Below are positions 35,176 through 44,367 of a stretch of DNA of 64,000 nucleotides, piece by piece. The stretch is from an uncultured Latescibacterota bacterium. Its GTDB lineage: Bacteria; Latescibacterota; UBA2968. The number at the start of each line of letters is the position of its first letter. Within the stretch, counting starts at the first letter, position 1. The position numbers and the translations under genes were made by a program. The stretch is from positions 5,729,563-5,793,562 of the forward strand of contig OX638329.1 of the NCBI GenBank assembly GCA_951812755.1. The letters run 5' to 3'. The notes beneath the pieces were generated by a model that had not been told where the DNA came from, ran no database searches, and was given only the letters and a program-made list of their open reading frames with translations.

Positions 35176-35574
35176 TCACCAAATAGTTTCAACTTCTGAT
35201 TGTTGAATTCGATAATCTTTTGTGACAAGTGGTAGGCGGAGATACTGTGCTGTTGCCGCAATCATACAATCTGGCATATCGGGTATTTGATCGCGTGGGA
35301 TATTTTCCAACTGTTCTGCAATCGCAAGATCAAAAGGGGCAACTTTGAATCCCGAATCAGGTCTGTGTAATGTAGCTTTCAAATCAATCAAATTCTGTCG
35401 GGGCAATCGCTTCTTCTCAGTCAAGTATATAACCTCGACAATTGTTACTGATGACACATAGACCGGGTGACCCGATGTAATTGCCTCTCGAATAGCCTGA
35501 CGCGCAACAGATGAGAGATCTGACGACCGTGCTAAGAACCAGATAAATGAATGCGTATCTACAACCAGAGACAT
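35176..35574 (-). CDS. PIN-domain toxin (VapC-like)
   Basis: 132 residues, a typical PIN ribonuclease: acidic residues at VVDTHSFIW (Asp6), VTIVEVIY (Glu about 47) and MPDCMIAATA (Asp about 100), with KDYRIQQSE at the end. VapC toxins cleave tRNA or rRNA. It starts 5 bp after the antitoxin stop, in the usual antitoxin-first order; SD GAGG. Confidence 0.88.
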   Translation of the reverse strand: MSLVVDTHSFIWFLARSSDLSSVARQAIREAITSGHPVYVSSVTIVEVIYLTEKKRLPRQNLIDLKATLHRPDSGFKVAPFDLAIAEQLENIPRDQIPDMPDCMIAATAQYLRLPLVTKDYRIQQSEVETIW

Positions 35575-35579
35575 TGTAC

Positions 35580-35846
35580 CTAATCCTCTTGATTAAATTT
35601 ATGCCACATCTCCTTTCGGGCTTCGGCTATGTCTCGAGCGGTTATTGGCTCCATCTGATTCCACAAGCCTTCGGGATTAAAGAGCTTGCCTTGATCAATT
35701 TCAGACGAATCTGGTGCGTTTGCCATAGGAACGAGTTGAAAGGCCGAACCATCCTCCTGCGTAATAACCACTTTCTCTCCATTGGCCGCTTCTTTGACCA
35801 ATGCTGCAAGACAGTTTTCCGCCTCTGTAAGATTAATTTTGTGCAT
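35580..35846 (-). CDS. Phd/YefM-type antitoxin
   Basis: 88 residues. The N-terminal part (MHKINLTEAENCLAALVKEA and then GEKVVITQEDG) is the Phd-like DNA-binding fold; the C-terminal tail (WNQMEPITARDIAEARKEMW) should wrap the PIN toxin. The ATG at 35844-35846 follows AAGGGATGAG; the longer frame lacks an SD. It likely represses its own operon. Confidence 0.82.
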   Translation of the reverse strand: MHKINLTEAENCLAALVKEAANGEKVVITQEDGSAFQLVPMANAPDSSEIDQGKLFNPEGLWNQMEPITARDIAEARKEMWHKFNQED

Positions 35847-35971
35847 ATTCTCATCCCTTCGGTATTCTTTAACGGCTGAGCGCTGTTTCCAAGTGGTAAT
35901 TATCCTCAAAAACAAAAAGTGTGGCAATGACGCAATTTTGTCAATCGCATTTCAAAACTTATCCCTAATTA

Positions 35972-36898
35972 TTACGAGAGAATCTCGTCAATCTCTTCCA
36001 TCTCCTCATCGGTGAGAGGCCAGCCAACAGTCGCGGCATTTGCCGTGACCTGTTCGGGCGTGGTAGCCCCGGCAATCACAGAACACACACAGGGATTGGC
36101 GAGAAGCCACGCAAAAGCCAGATCGAGAATGGTGTGATCGCGTTCCTTTGCAAATTTCTCCAACGCTTCCAGAATATCAAAATTCTTATCCGTGAATATA
36201 CCGCGGTCGCCCTCTGCCAAACGCGTACCCTCGGGCGGTGGTTCATCCCGACGATATTTACCCGTCAGAAAACCACTTGCAAGGGGAAAATAGGGCAAAA
36301 TGCCAATACTATAAGACTTGCAAAACGGCACAAGCTCTGCCTCAACCTCGCGATCGATCATACTATAGCGAGGTTGCACAGTCGAAAATGCAACCAGATT
36401 CTTCTCACGCGAAGTCCATAAGGCCTCGCAGACCTCCCACGCCATAAAATTGGAACAGCCGATATAGCGCACCTTGCCCTGAGCAACGAGATAGTCAAGC
36501 GCGTGCAAAGTCTCCTCAATAGGCGTATTGGAATCGGTCTGATGAATCTGATAAAGATCGATATAATCCGTATTGAGACGCTTGAGACTCTCCTCCACCT
36601 CTTTGAGAATATGGTAGCGCGAATTGCCGCGCATATTCGGACCATCGCCCATACTCATCGACACTTTAGTCGCCAGAATAAACGCATCGCGCTTGCCTCT
36701 AATCGCCCGACCAATATAGGACTCCGACAGCGTGTCCCCGTACATATTAGCCGTATCGATCAACGTAATACCTTCATCCAGTGCCCGGTCCATAACACGC
36801 GCCGTAGTCCTGGCGTCAAGGCGCCAGCCAAAATTATTGGTCCCCAACCCAATAGCCGAAACTTGAAGTCCTGAATTGCCGAGTTGTCGATATTCCAT
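35972..36898 (-). CDS. Aldo/keto reductase
   Basis: 308 residues, a TIM barrel NADP(H) reductase. The catalytic tetrad is visible: Asp and Tyr in LIDTANMYGD, Lys in LATKVSM and His in LYQIHQTD. It resembles the YhdN/Kv-beta-like group of open-substrate reductases. SD AAGGAG 8 nt before the ATG. The DUF4143 ATPase ends 14 bp upstream on the same strand, so they may share a transcript. Confidence 0.9.
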   Translation of the reverse strand: MEYRQLGNSGLQVSAIGLGTNNFGWRLDARTTARVMDRALDEGITLIDTANMYGDTLSESYIGRAIRGKRDAFILATKVSMSMGDGPNMRGNSRYHILKEVEESLKRLNTDYIDLYQIHQTDSNTPIEETLHALDYLVAQGKVRYIGCSNFMAWEVCEALWTSREKNLVAFSTVQPRYSMIDREVEAELVPFCKSYSIGILPYFPLASGFLTGKYRRDEPPPEGTRLAEGDRGIFTDKNFDILEALEKFAKERDHTILDLAFAWLLANPCVCSVIAGATTPEQVTANAATVGWPLTDEEMEEIDEILS

Positions 36899-36912
36899 CT
36901 TGAAACTCCTTA

Positions 36913-38094
36913 TTAAAAAATATTCCCCTGATATAACTGCTGCAAAAACTCTGCGACAGGCAAAACATCCACACCATCAAAATGATAACTCCGCTTGCCC
37001 GTAAAAACGCCCACCATGCGATCAACGCAAATCTGTGGAGATTGATTCATATCGCGCATCTGACGTTCCCAGCGTCTATCCCACCGCTCAGACAGCTTAA
37101 CTTCGAGACACACCACATGCGCCCGAGAGGATACCGTTCGCTTGCGCGTTTCAATAACAAAATCGATTTCTCCCCCTGTAGCCGTGCGATAAAATGCAAT
37201 AGGGCGGTGTCTTTCTCGCGTGTGATTGTACACGCGCAACTCGTGATAAATCAACGTCTCCAACGCCGTTCCCAACCAGACGCGGTCAAGCGGATCATCG
37301 AGCAATCCCGCTGCTGCACGCGCAACTCCCGGATCGAACCAGTAGAATTTGGGTCGGGTTTGTTCCCGAACTTTAATATTCGGGCGATAAGCCAAAAGTT
37401 TGTGCCCCAAAAGCGTATCTTCCAGAATCGAAAAATAGATATCGATACTGCTGCGAGAAACCGCTGCGTCTCGCGCGAGACTTTGCGCGTTAACCTGTTG
37501 GGCATTAATCTGACCTGCAATACCTAAGAATCGGAGAAAAGGGGGTAGATTGCGCACAACCCCCTCTTCTTTAATCTCTTCTCTAATATAGGTATTAACA
37601 TAAGCATCGAGAATATCGCGGGCATACTTGCGATCTAATTGCACAGTGGGCAACATGCCGTATTGCAGTGAAAAATCGAGATCAAAAAGCGCGCCGAGTT
37701 CTGCGCTACTAAACGATTCCATATGGCGAGTAATTGCGCGACCAGCAAGCAAATTAGTACCACCCCGGCGCAGTTTGCGCGCAGAAGAACCGCAAAGCAC
37801 AAACCGCCACCGCTTGTTTTCGATCAACCGATGAACCTCATTCAGCAAAGCGGGAATCTTTTGAACTTCATCCAGGACAACCCAGGTCTGCTCTGGACGA
37901 TTGCCGATCAGCGCCTCGAGGTGATGGGGTGACTGAGAAAGCTCGAGATAAAGTGATGAATCGAGCAAATCGAGATAAATCGCATCGGGCAAAACCTGGC
38001 GCAAATAGGTGCTCTTGCCTGTTGAGCGCGGTCCAAAAAGAAAAAACGAGCGATCGGGTAATGCCAGAAGGCGTTTTAACAAAGTATTTTCCAT
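36913..38094 (-). CDS. AAA ATPase with DUF4143
   Basis: 393 residues. Walker A is FFLFGPRSTGKST, Walker B WVVLDEVQKIP, with sensor-like FVLCGSSARKL; the C-terminal half has DUF4143 features (YFSILEDTLLGHKL and KFYWFDPGVARA) and a nuclease-like GEIDFVIETRKR. Such ATPases are common in accessory regions and have no settled role. There is no SD; the ATG directly follows a repeated operator-like sequence, hinting at autoregulation or leaderless translation. Confidence 0.82.
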   Translation of the reverse strand: MENTLLKRLLALPDRSFFLFGPRSTGKSTYLRQVLPDAIYLDLLDSSLYLELSQSPHHLEALIGNRPEQTWVVLDEVQKIPALLNEVHRLIENKRWRFVLCGSSARKLRRGGTNLLAGRAITRHMESFSSAELGALFDLDFSLQYGMLPTVQLDRKYARDILDAYVNTYIREEIKEEGVVRNLPPFLRFLGIAGQINAQQVNAQSLARDAAVSRSSIDIYFSILEDTLLGHKLLAYRPNIKVREQTRPKFYWFDPGVARAAAGLLDDPLDRVWLGTALETLIYHELRVYNHTRERHRPIAFYRTATGGEIDFVIETRKRTVSSRAHVVCLEVKLSERWDRRWERQMRDMNQSPQICVDRMVGVFTGKRSYHFDGVDVLPVAEFLQQLYQGNIF

Positions 38095-38095
38095 A

Positions 38096-38161
38096 TTGCA
38101 AATTTACAAGATTGTTGGAAAAAAACAATGCAAATTTACAAAACTATTGTAAATTTGCAAT
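38096..38161. promoter_or_regulatory. Operator-like repeats before the DUF4143 ATPase gene
   Basis: TTGCAAATTTACAA occurs at 38096-38109, again as GCAAATTTACAA near 38131-38142, and inverted as TTGTAAATTTGCAAT near 38148-38162. The last two form a 12-bp palindrome with a short spacer. The position, immediately upstream of the start codon, fits a repressor or autoregulator site. Confidence 0.5.
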
Positions 38162-38218
38162 CATGTAGCGACAAGTGACCACCCGTAGAAACAAACCTGT
38201 GGTCTAATTCTAATTAAA

Positions 38219-38440
38219 AACTGACGTTACGCATGTCAGGCGTTTTGTCATGCTGAGCGGAGTGGAACGGAGCCGAAGCATCTGTTCCACCTGCGTTGGT
38301 AGTAGATGAACTGGCCTGAGGATGGTGTACAACGAGCCGCTTTTCAGGCTCGTTCACCGGCCAATTGTACCCCGCTCCTTCGACTCCGCTGCGCTCCGCT
38401 CAAAATGACAGGCCCATGATGCAGGTGAGTAACATCAGTT
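38219..38440. mobile_element. MITE-like element, family D (about 222 bp)
   Basis: The left end AACTGACGTTACGCA and the right end TGAGTAACATCAGTT are imperfect inverted repeats (13 of 15). The interior has GCTGAGCGGAGTGGAACGG, its inverse CTTCGACTCCGCTGCGCTCC, and the CTGGCCTGA unit. The right end overlaps the stop codon (38439-38441) of the next gene. Related end sequence occurs near 5200-5215 and 57570-57585. Confidence 0.55.
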
Positions 38441-39275
38441 AAAACGAATAAGATGCAGAGAGGGACAAAGGCGTGTGAGAGCGGTTGAATTTGAGGCGGT
38501 CCAATGGGATAGATTGCCAGGTCTCATAGCTGGCGAGTTTGCCAATAATACTGCCGATACCGGCACCGACTCCAGAAATAACAACAGTTTTGGGACTTAG
38601 AACAATATTGGCAAGAGCCGACCAGCCGGTCTCGTTACTCCTGTTCAAATCGGAAGAGGAAAAAATGACACCAATACAGAAACCCGTAACCAGACCGGCT
38701 TTGAAGCCCTTTCCGATATGGGATGTCTTGCTCAGATTAATCGACAGTTGATCGAGTTCTGAAACTGTCAACGTTTTGTGCTCATCGCGCTTATGCGTGT
38801 CTGCCAAAACGAGCAAAGAGTCGCTTACACTCGCAATAATACCCGAAAACTGGCTATCTGCTGCTTCCGCAATGCCAATAACGGCTCGATGCCCAGGTAT
38901 GACGCCAGTCCGAGTCAAAAATCCACGCGCCTGCGGGTTGAACTGCACGGCGATTCTTTTCGTCTTCTTTACGCGCAGATGATCAATAGACTGGTAGGTA
39001 ATACGGCGTCTATAGGGCAATTGATTTGTGACAATGGTAACCGCATACCCCTGTGTGCGATTGATATAGCCTCGAAACCGCTTTTTTTGCGCACCAACAA
39101 AATACGCACCCTCGACATACGTCCCGATATCGAGATTTTTTACTCTCTCTCTCTCATCAGCCGCATAACCCTCTGTACATCCCAATAAAAATATCAGAAG
39201 TATCGGGCAGGCTTTAAAAAGACGAAAAAAAAAGAAAGACAAGATAAATGGTCTCTCAAAAAAATTAGCTAACAT
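38439..39275 (-). CDS. Putative lipoprotein or exported protein of unknown function
   Basis: 278 residues. An N-terminal hydrophobic stretch ends in IFLLGCTEG, a plausible lipobox. The body is beta-rich (RRITYQSIDHLRVKKTKRIA), with a glycine-rich hydrophobic pair of segments near 195-245 (GKGFKAGLVTGFCIGVIFSS and VVISGVGAGIGSIIG). I recognise no family. The start has only a weak SD. The stop overlaps the end of a MITE-like element, so the original C terminus may have been altered. Confidence 0.6.
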   Translation of the reverse strand: MLANFFERPFILSFFFFRLFKACPILLIFLLGCTEGYAADERERVKNLDIGTYVEGAYFVGAQKKRFRGYINRTQGYAVTIVTNQLPYRRRITYQSIDHLRVKKTKRIAVQFNPQARGFLTRTGVIPGHRAVIGIAEAADSQFSGIIASVSDSLLVLADTHKRDEHKTLTVSELDQLSINLSKTSHIGKGFKAGLVTGFCIGVIFSSSDLNRSNETGWSALANIVLSPKTVVISGVGAGIGSIIGKLASYETWQSIPLDRLKFNRSHTPLSLSASYSF

Positions 39276-39397
39276 TTGTTGTTCTTATTTGACGGACTGG
39301 ATTACTGGCGTAATGACAACCAAACCTTCTGGATTAAACGTCACTGAATAAATAAACTTAGTTGAAAGACCAATAAGCGATCCGTGAATAGAAGATA

Positions 39398-39760
39398 TCA
39401 AATTTTGTCTTTGGACGGAATATAGCGGTTGGCGAGTTCGACATAATCCTCGCGAATCGGTGAGAAAATATCGAGAGCCACACAGGGACCATCTACTGCC
39501 TCAGCCCGGTGTGGCACATGGGCGGGAATCAGAAAGGCCTCGCCGGGTTCAACCGTGCGGGTCTCACCATCAATCGTGAACTTCATCTTCCCCTCAAGCA
39601 TCATCCCCCCCTGCTCATGGGGATGACTGTGCATCGGCACGACAGCACCCGCATCAAACTCAACGCGCGAGAGCATCAAATTTTCGCCATAAGGCGTCCG
39701 AATGCGTACGCCGGGCGCGACTTCGTTAGCGGGATACTTGTTCCAATCAATAAATGACAT
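39398..39760 (-). CDS. Cupin-domain protein
   Basis: 120 residues forming a single cupin barrel with the metal-binding motif 1 HSHPHEQGGMMLEGKMKF and motif 2 PGEAFLIPAHVPHRA. Small single cupins bind metal and may be isomerases, dioxygenases or sensors. The ATG at 39760 lies 1 bp after the stop of the zinc-finger gene, so the two are translationally linked. No better SD than GAGAG is seen. Confidence 0.82.
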   Translation of the reverse strand: MSFIDWNKYPANEVAPGVRIRTPYGENLMLSRVEFDAGAVVPMHSHPHEQGGMMLEGKMKFTIDGETRTVEPGEAFLIPAHVPHRAEAVDGPCVALDIFSPIREDYVELANRYIPSKDKI

Positions 39761-39761
39761 C

Positions 39762-40013
39762 TTATACAGCTCTCGAAAATTGGGCAACAGGAATATTTTC
39801 TGTTCTCTCAGGAGACTGCGCACCTGTAGCAATATCGTGAACCGCGTGCAGAAGTTCTGCAGAGTAATAGCGATTGCCACACGAATCACAAACACCTACC
39901 GTGACATCTTCTAAAATTACAAAACCATTTTTATGTTTAAATACTTCGCTTTCTAATGGCTTTCCCTGTACTGTCCCATCACAATAATCACACTGATATC
40001 CGTACATTTGCAT
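39762..40013 (-). CDS. YgiT-type zinc-finger protein (MqsA N-terminal-like)
   Basis: 83 residues from MQMYGYQCDYCDG. Two CxxC pairs (CDYC and CDSCG) form a YgiT/MqsA-like zinc finger; RYYSAELLHAVHDI follows. Such proteins are often antitoxins, but no toxin gene adjoins: the cupin follows and coxG precedes. The ATG at 40013 is an in-frame choice; another ATG lies four codons upstream. Confidence 0.7.
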   Translation of the reverse strand: MQMYGYQCDYCDGTVQGKPLESEVFKHKNGFVILEDVTVGVCDSCGNRYYSAELLHAVHDIATGAQSPERTENIPVAQFSRAV

Positions 40014-40021
40014 ATTATCCC

Positions 40022-40465
40022 TCAAGCAGACGCACGCGCCTCCGCGTCAATCGCGCCAAAGAGTTGCCGCGTCATCAAACGGGCAGCACCGGCGTGCATG
40101 CGTTGTCCCACAGCGGCGATTGGCCCGCCGATTTGCACATCGCCCTCAAACGAAATCTGCGTATTCTCGCCTTCAGGGGCGAGTTCCACAACACCCTGTC
40201 CCTTGACAAATCCCGTCGTGCCCTTGATATCTACCACCATCGTATAGCGCTCGGGCGGTTGAATATCTGAAAGCGTGACACTACCCGTGTATTTGCCGCG
40301 AACAGGACCAATCCCCGCTGAAACGGCCATATCATAAACCCCATCTGCCCTGTGTTCCAGCTTATCGCAACCGGGCATACAACGAGCGAGCACCTCGGGA
40401 TCAATAAGCAATTCAAAAGCGCGTTCAACCGTCGCGCCAATAGTGTGTTTACCCGTGAGTTTCAA
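40022..40465 (-). CDS. coxG: CoxG-like (CO dehydrogenase subunit G / SRPBCC) protein
   Basis: 147 residues with the START/SRPBCC fold of CoxG: FELLIDPEVLARCMPGCDKLE, then VELAPEGENTQISFEGDVQI GG and a C-terminal amphipathic helix. In CO oxidisers CoxG recruits the enzyme to the membrane. The TTG start at 40463-40465 is chosen for SD GGAGG. An intrinsic terminator separates it from coxM, which would lower its expression. Confidence 0.85.
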   Translation of the reverse strand: MKLTGKHTIGATVERAFELLIDPEVLARCMPGCDKLEHRADGVYDMAVSAGIGPVRGKYTGSVTLSDIQPPERYTMVVDIKGTTGFVKGQGVVELAPEGENTQISFEGDVQIGGPIAAVGQRMHAGAARLMTRQLFGAIDAEARASA

Positions 40466-40475
40466 AACGCCTCCT

Positions 40476-40515
40476 AAAAAAATACAGCCCCCTTCCCCGA
40501 AAGAGAAGGGGGCTG
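40476..40515 (-). terminator. Intrinsic terminator between coxM and coxG
   Basis: CAGCCCCCTTC and GAAGGGGGCTG form an 11-bp stem with a 9-nt loop; on the minus strand it is followed by TATTTTTTT. Confidence 0.85.
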
Positions 40516-40520
40516 TAAAA

Positions 40521-41378
40521 TCAAGCTGCGCGTTCAATTGCCTGGCTCAACGCCTGTTGTGTAAACACGCGCGCCAAATGGGCGCGGTAATCGCCAGAAG
40601 CGTGGTGATCTTCCTGAAACTCTTCCACGCCATCAGCCGCATGGGCTGACGCATCGGCAACAGCGTCAATACCCTGCCCCACAAGCGCGTCTTCGACCGC
40701 ACGGGCGCGATACGCCGCAGGCGCAACACCCGTAACACCCACAGCCACAGAAGCGCAATTGCCCGCATCATCCAAAGTGACATGAGCCGCAACGCCCGCA
40801 AGGGCAAAACCGGATGCAGATTGTCGCATCTTGACATACGCACCACCCGAATTCTCGGGCGGCGTGGCAATGCGAATACCAGTGAGGACCTCGCCGGGTT
40901 GTAAATCCGTAATAAAAAGATCCACAAAAAAATCAGACGCAGCAACCGCGCGTTCACCATCTGGCCCACCAATATCGAATTGTGCATCGAGGGCGAGCAT
41001 AGTCGCCGGCCAATCTGCAGCCGGATCGGCATGGGCAATACTCCCGCCCACAGTACCCCGATTCCGCACCTGTGCATCGCCAATTTCTGCTGCGGTCTCG
41101 GGCAAAAGTGAACATTTTGAAGGCAATAAGCGATGGCTTTCCACAGCATAATGCGTGGCCAGAGCACCAATGGTAATGGTCTCATTGCCCGCAGTCACTC
41201 TTTTTAAGCCAGCAATGCCGCCCAGGTCAATAACGACCGAAGGCGCGGCAAGACGCAATTTCATAGACGGAATCAGACTGTGACCGCCCGCCAGTACTTT
41301 GGCATCATCGCCGAACGCCTGCACCAGACGCATCGCGCTTCTCAGAGTTTTGGGTGCGTGGTAATCAAAGGGAGTCAT
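40521..41378 (-). CDS. coxM: FAD-binding subunit of a xanthine/CO dehydrogenase-family enzyme
   Basis: 285 residues. FAD-binding motifs AGGHSLIPSMKLR and TVGGSIAHADPAAD of the CutM/CoxM medium subunit are present. It passes electrons from the Fe-S clusters to the quinone pool or other acceptor. SD AGGAG overlaps the end of coxL, which stops 3 bp upstream. Part of a coxS-coxL-coxM operon. Confidence 0.92.
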   Translation of the reverse strand: MTPFDYHAPKTLRSAMRLVQAFGDDAKVLAGGHSLIPSMKLRLAAPSVVIDLGGIAGLKRVTAGNETITIGALATHYAVESHRLLPSKCSLLPETAAEIGDAQVRNRGTVGGSIAHADPAADWPATMLALDAQFDIGGPDGERAVAASDFFVDLFITDLQPGEVLTGIRIATPPENSGGAYVKMRQSASGFALAGVAAHVTLDDAGNCASVAVGVTGVAPAAYRARAVEDALVGQGIDAVADASAHAADGVEEFQEDHHASGDYRAHLARVFTQQALSQAIERAA

Positions 41379-41381
41379 TTT

Positions 41382-43715
41382 TCAAGTCTCCTGCATGAGT
41401 TTCCAGAGTTTTTCAGGGCGCAAAGGCAGATCGATATGCCGCACGCCAAAAGGTTTTAGCGCGTCAATCACCGCATTGGCTATCGCGGGCGTAGAACCAA
41501 TCGTACCCGCTTCGCCCACACCTTTGACACCCATCGGATTAACGGGTGAAGGCGTAACCGTATTTGCCAGTTCAAAGCGCGGGAAATTGTGCGCTTTGGG
41601 CAAGGCATAATCCATAAATGAACCGGTGATCATCTGCCCGCTTTCGTCGTAAATGGCTTCCTCGTAAAGGGCTTGTCCCACACCCTGCGCAATACCGCCG
41701 TGTACCTGTCCTTCAACAATCAACGGATTGATAATATTCCCGCAATCGTCAACAGCGATATAACGCTGTATCTCGACCTCACCCGTATCGGCATCCACCT
41801 CGACCACGGCGATATGCGTGCCAAAAGGATAGGTGAAGTTTGGCGGCTCAAAAAAGTGCGATTCGGCGAGACCGGGTTCTGTGCCCTCGGGGAGTTGCAC
41901 ACCCACGTGAGCTACCATCGCGATTTCACCCAATGTGAGACCCGACTCGGGCGCACCCTGAACGCAGTATTTGTTGTCTTCAACCACGATATCCTGCGGA
42001 TTGCTCTCCAGCAGATGCGCGGCGATATTGATCACTTTGTCTTTCACCTTGCCCATCGCGTGAACCATCGCCGTACCACCTACCGCCGTCGCGCGGCTAC
42101 CAAATGTACCAATACCGTATTGCACAGTATCGGTATCGCCGTGGATAATGCGAATATCGTCAATATCAACGCCCAGACCATCGGCAATAAGCTGGGCAAA
42201 AGTGGTCTCCTGTCCCTGTCCGTGGGGCGATACACCCGTGAGCACGGTTACCTTGCCCGTGGGATCTACACGCACAGTACTGCTTTCCCAACCACCCGCG
42301 GGCATCGCAGCAGAAGGACCCATCCCGCAGATCTCCACATAAGTGGAAAATCCAATACCGAGATATCGCCCCTCTTCGCGCAATTTTGCCTGTTGCTCGC
42401 GCAAAGCCTCGTAATCCGCCATCTTAAGCGCTTTGTCGAGCGCAGCCGTGTAGTCGCCACTATCATAAGCCACAGCGGTTCCCGTTTCATAGGGAAAGGC
42501 GTCTTTACCAATAAAGTTTTTGCGCCGCACCTCCAGAGGATCCAGATCCAGATCGTGCGCCACCACATCGATCATGCGCTCAATGAGATACGTAGCTTCG
42601 GGACGTCCCGCACCCCGATAGGCATCCGTCGCCATCTTGTTCGTAAAAGCGGCCGTGAGATTCATCTGCACATTTTTAAATGTGTAAGAACCGCACAGCA
42701 TCAAACCCGTAAGCGTGGGAATGGCTGGCGTGAGCAATTGATAATAAGCCCCCACATCAGCCGAAACCGTGTATTTGAGACCGAGAATCGTGCCGTCGTT
42801 TTTGACCGCAAGTTCGACATCTCCGGTCTGGTCGCGTCCGTGAATCGTATGCAAAAAGTTTTCACGGCGGCCCTCAATCCACTTGACGGGTTGCACGAGA
42901 TATTTCGCCATATGCCCGAGCAGGGCTTCTTCGGCATACACATTGAGTTTGCAGCCAAAGCCACCGCCCACTTCGGGCGCGATAACGCGCACATGATTTT
43001 CGGCCATACCGAGCATAACGGATATTTGCGTGCGCAAAAGATGGGGAATTTGTGTAGATGACCACAAGTTGAGCTGGTCTTTGCCGGGCAAGTATTGGGC
43101 AACCACACCCCGCGTCTCCATTGGATTGGGAACCAGCCGTTGATGATCAATCCGCTGGCTGACGACTTGATCGGCCTCGGCAAAAGCCGCGTCAACATCG
43201 CCCCCGGCAATGCTCCAGGTAAAAGCCATATTATCGTCCCAATCTTCGTGGATAATAGGCGCGCCATCGGCAAAAGCCGCATCAGCCGAATTGATGGCAT
43301 CGAGAGGTTCGTAATCGACCTCAATCAAATCCAGTGCATCCTGGGCAATGTACGCATCAGTCGCTGCCACAGCGACGATGGGTTCGCCAACAAAACGCAC
43401 CTTTCCAGTTGCAAGCACGGGATGGTGGGGCACCTTAATGCCGGGAAACCCCTCGGGATCTGTAGCCGCACAGGGAATTCCACCAATGACGTCTTTGACA
43501 TCATCGCCAGTGACAACAGACTTGACGCCGGATAAATTTTGAGCCGCATCGGTATTAATACCATTGATGCGCGCATGAGCATAAGGGCTTCGCAAGATCG
43601 CGACATGCAACAAATTGGGCAGTTGGATGTCATCGACATAATGTGCAAGGCCCTGAATCATTCGGGGATCTTCGCGGCGCTTAATACGGGCGCCAACAGA
43701 TTTGCTAATAGGCAT
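41382..43715 (-). CDS. coxL: Molybdopterin-binding large subunit, form II CoxL type
   Basis: 777 residues, the usual length. The active-site loop reads AYRGAGR (in DAYRGAGRPEATYLIERM), diagnostic of form II, not the AYXCSFR of true form I CO dehydrogenase. The conserved catalytic Glu is in GVKGVGEAGT, and molybdopterin motifs such as GGGFGCKLN are present. The true substrate of form II enzymes is mostly unknown; CO or another small molecule is possible. SD AGGAGG. Confidence 0.93.
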   Translation of the reverse strand: MPISKSVGARIKRREDPRMIQGLAHYVDDIQLPNLLHVAILRSPYAHARINGINTDAAQNLSGVKSVVTGDDVKDVIGGIPCAATDPEGFPGIKVPHHPVLATGKVRFVGEPIVAVAATDAYIAQDALDLIEVDYEPLDAINSADAAFADGAPIIHEDWDDNMAFTWSIAGGDVDAAFAEADQVVSQRIDHQRLVPNPMETRGVVAQYLPGKDQLNLWSSTQIPHLLRTQISVMLGMAENHVRVIAPEVGGGFGCKLNVYAEEALLGHMAKYLVQPVKWIEGRRENFLHTIHGRDQTGDVELAVKNDGTILGLKYTVSADVGAYYQLLTPAIPTLTGLMLCGSYTFKNVQMNLTAAFTNKMATDAYRGAGRPEATYLIERMIDVVAHDLDLDPLEVRRKNFIGKDAFPYETGTAVAYDSGDYTAALDKALKMADYEALREQQAKLREEGRYLGIGFSTYVEICGMGPSAAMPAGGWESSTVRVDPTGKVTVLTGVSPHGQGQETTFAQLIADGLGVDIDDIRIIHGDTDTVQYGIGTFGSRATAVGGTAMVHAMGKVKDKVINIAAHLLESNPQDIVVEDNKYCVQGAPESGLTLGEIAMVAHVGVQLPEGTEPGLAESHFFEPPNFTYPFGTHIAVVEVDADTGEVEIQRYIAVDDCGNIINPLIVEGQVHGGIAQGVGQALYEEAIYDESGQMITGSFMDYALPKAHNFPRFELANTVTPSPVNPMGVKGVGEAGTIGSTPAIANAVIDALKPFGVRHIDLPLRPEKLWKLMQET

Positions 43716-43725
43716 GGGGCGCCTC

Positions 43726-44190
43726 CTATGTGGTCATTTTTTTCGACGCGTACTGAACCGCATCGACAATGTGTTGATACCCTGTACAGCGGCACAAATT
43801 GCCTTCTATACCGCGACGAATATCGGCTTCACTGGGTTTGGGATTGCGTTCTAAAAGCTGGTGCGCGGCAATAATCATGCCCGGGGTACAAAAACCGCAT
43901 TGCAATCCGTGACATTCCCAGAAGCCTTCCTGAATGGGGTGCAATTCACCATTTTGGGCCAGGCCCTCAATGGTAGTAATTTCAGCACCATCGGCTTGCA
44001 CTGCCAAAATCGTACACGATTTGACAGCATCTCCATTGAGCATCACACTGCACGCGCCACAAAGGCTGGTCTCACAGCCCACGTGCGTGCCAGTAAGCCC
44101 GACGACATCGCGCAAAAAATGCACGAGCAACATCCGCGGTTCTACGTCGTAGCTTTGATGCTCCCCGTTCACAGTGACTTCAATTTTCAC
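43726..44190 (-). CDS. coxS: 2Fe-2S small subunit of the same dehydrogenase
   Basis: 154 residues. Plant-type 2Fe-2S motif [11 protein letters not shown] with a following Cys, and the second cluster CGFCTPGMI ... CRCTGY. It carries electrons from molybdenum to FAD. The GTG start at 44188-44190 is chosen for its SD AAAGGAGG; the frame extends upstream without support. First gene of the cox operon, divergent from the DsbA-like gene. Confidence 0.93.
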   Translation of the reverse strand: MKIEVTVNGEHQSYDVEPRMLLVHFLRDVVGLTGTHVGCETSLCGACSVMLNGDAVKSCTILAVQADGAEITTIEGLAQNGELHPIQEGFWECHGLQCGFCTPGMIIAAHQLLERNPKPSEADIRRGIEGNLCRCTGYQHIVDAVQYASKKMTT

Positions 44191-44367
44191 GCAAGCCTCC
44201 TTTGAAAAGGGGAAAGAAAAAATAGACTTACACTCTATCGCAAGATATGGCGCATGAGAACGCCATGCAAATAGTTTTTGGGAGGCTTTGGCGACAAAGG
44301 TCAAAATTAGAGATCTTGGCAAAACATCACTTTCTCATTATGTTGAAAAATAAAACAGGAGAAAACA

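Noticed and set aside
41382-43715. True (form I) carbon monoxide dehydrogenase
   Set aside because: The active-site loop is AYRGAGR, not AYXCSFR, so only the form II label is supported.
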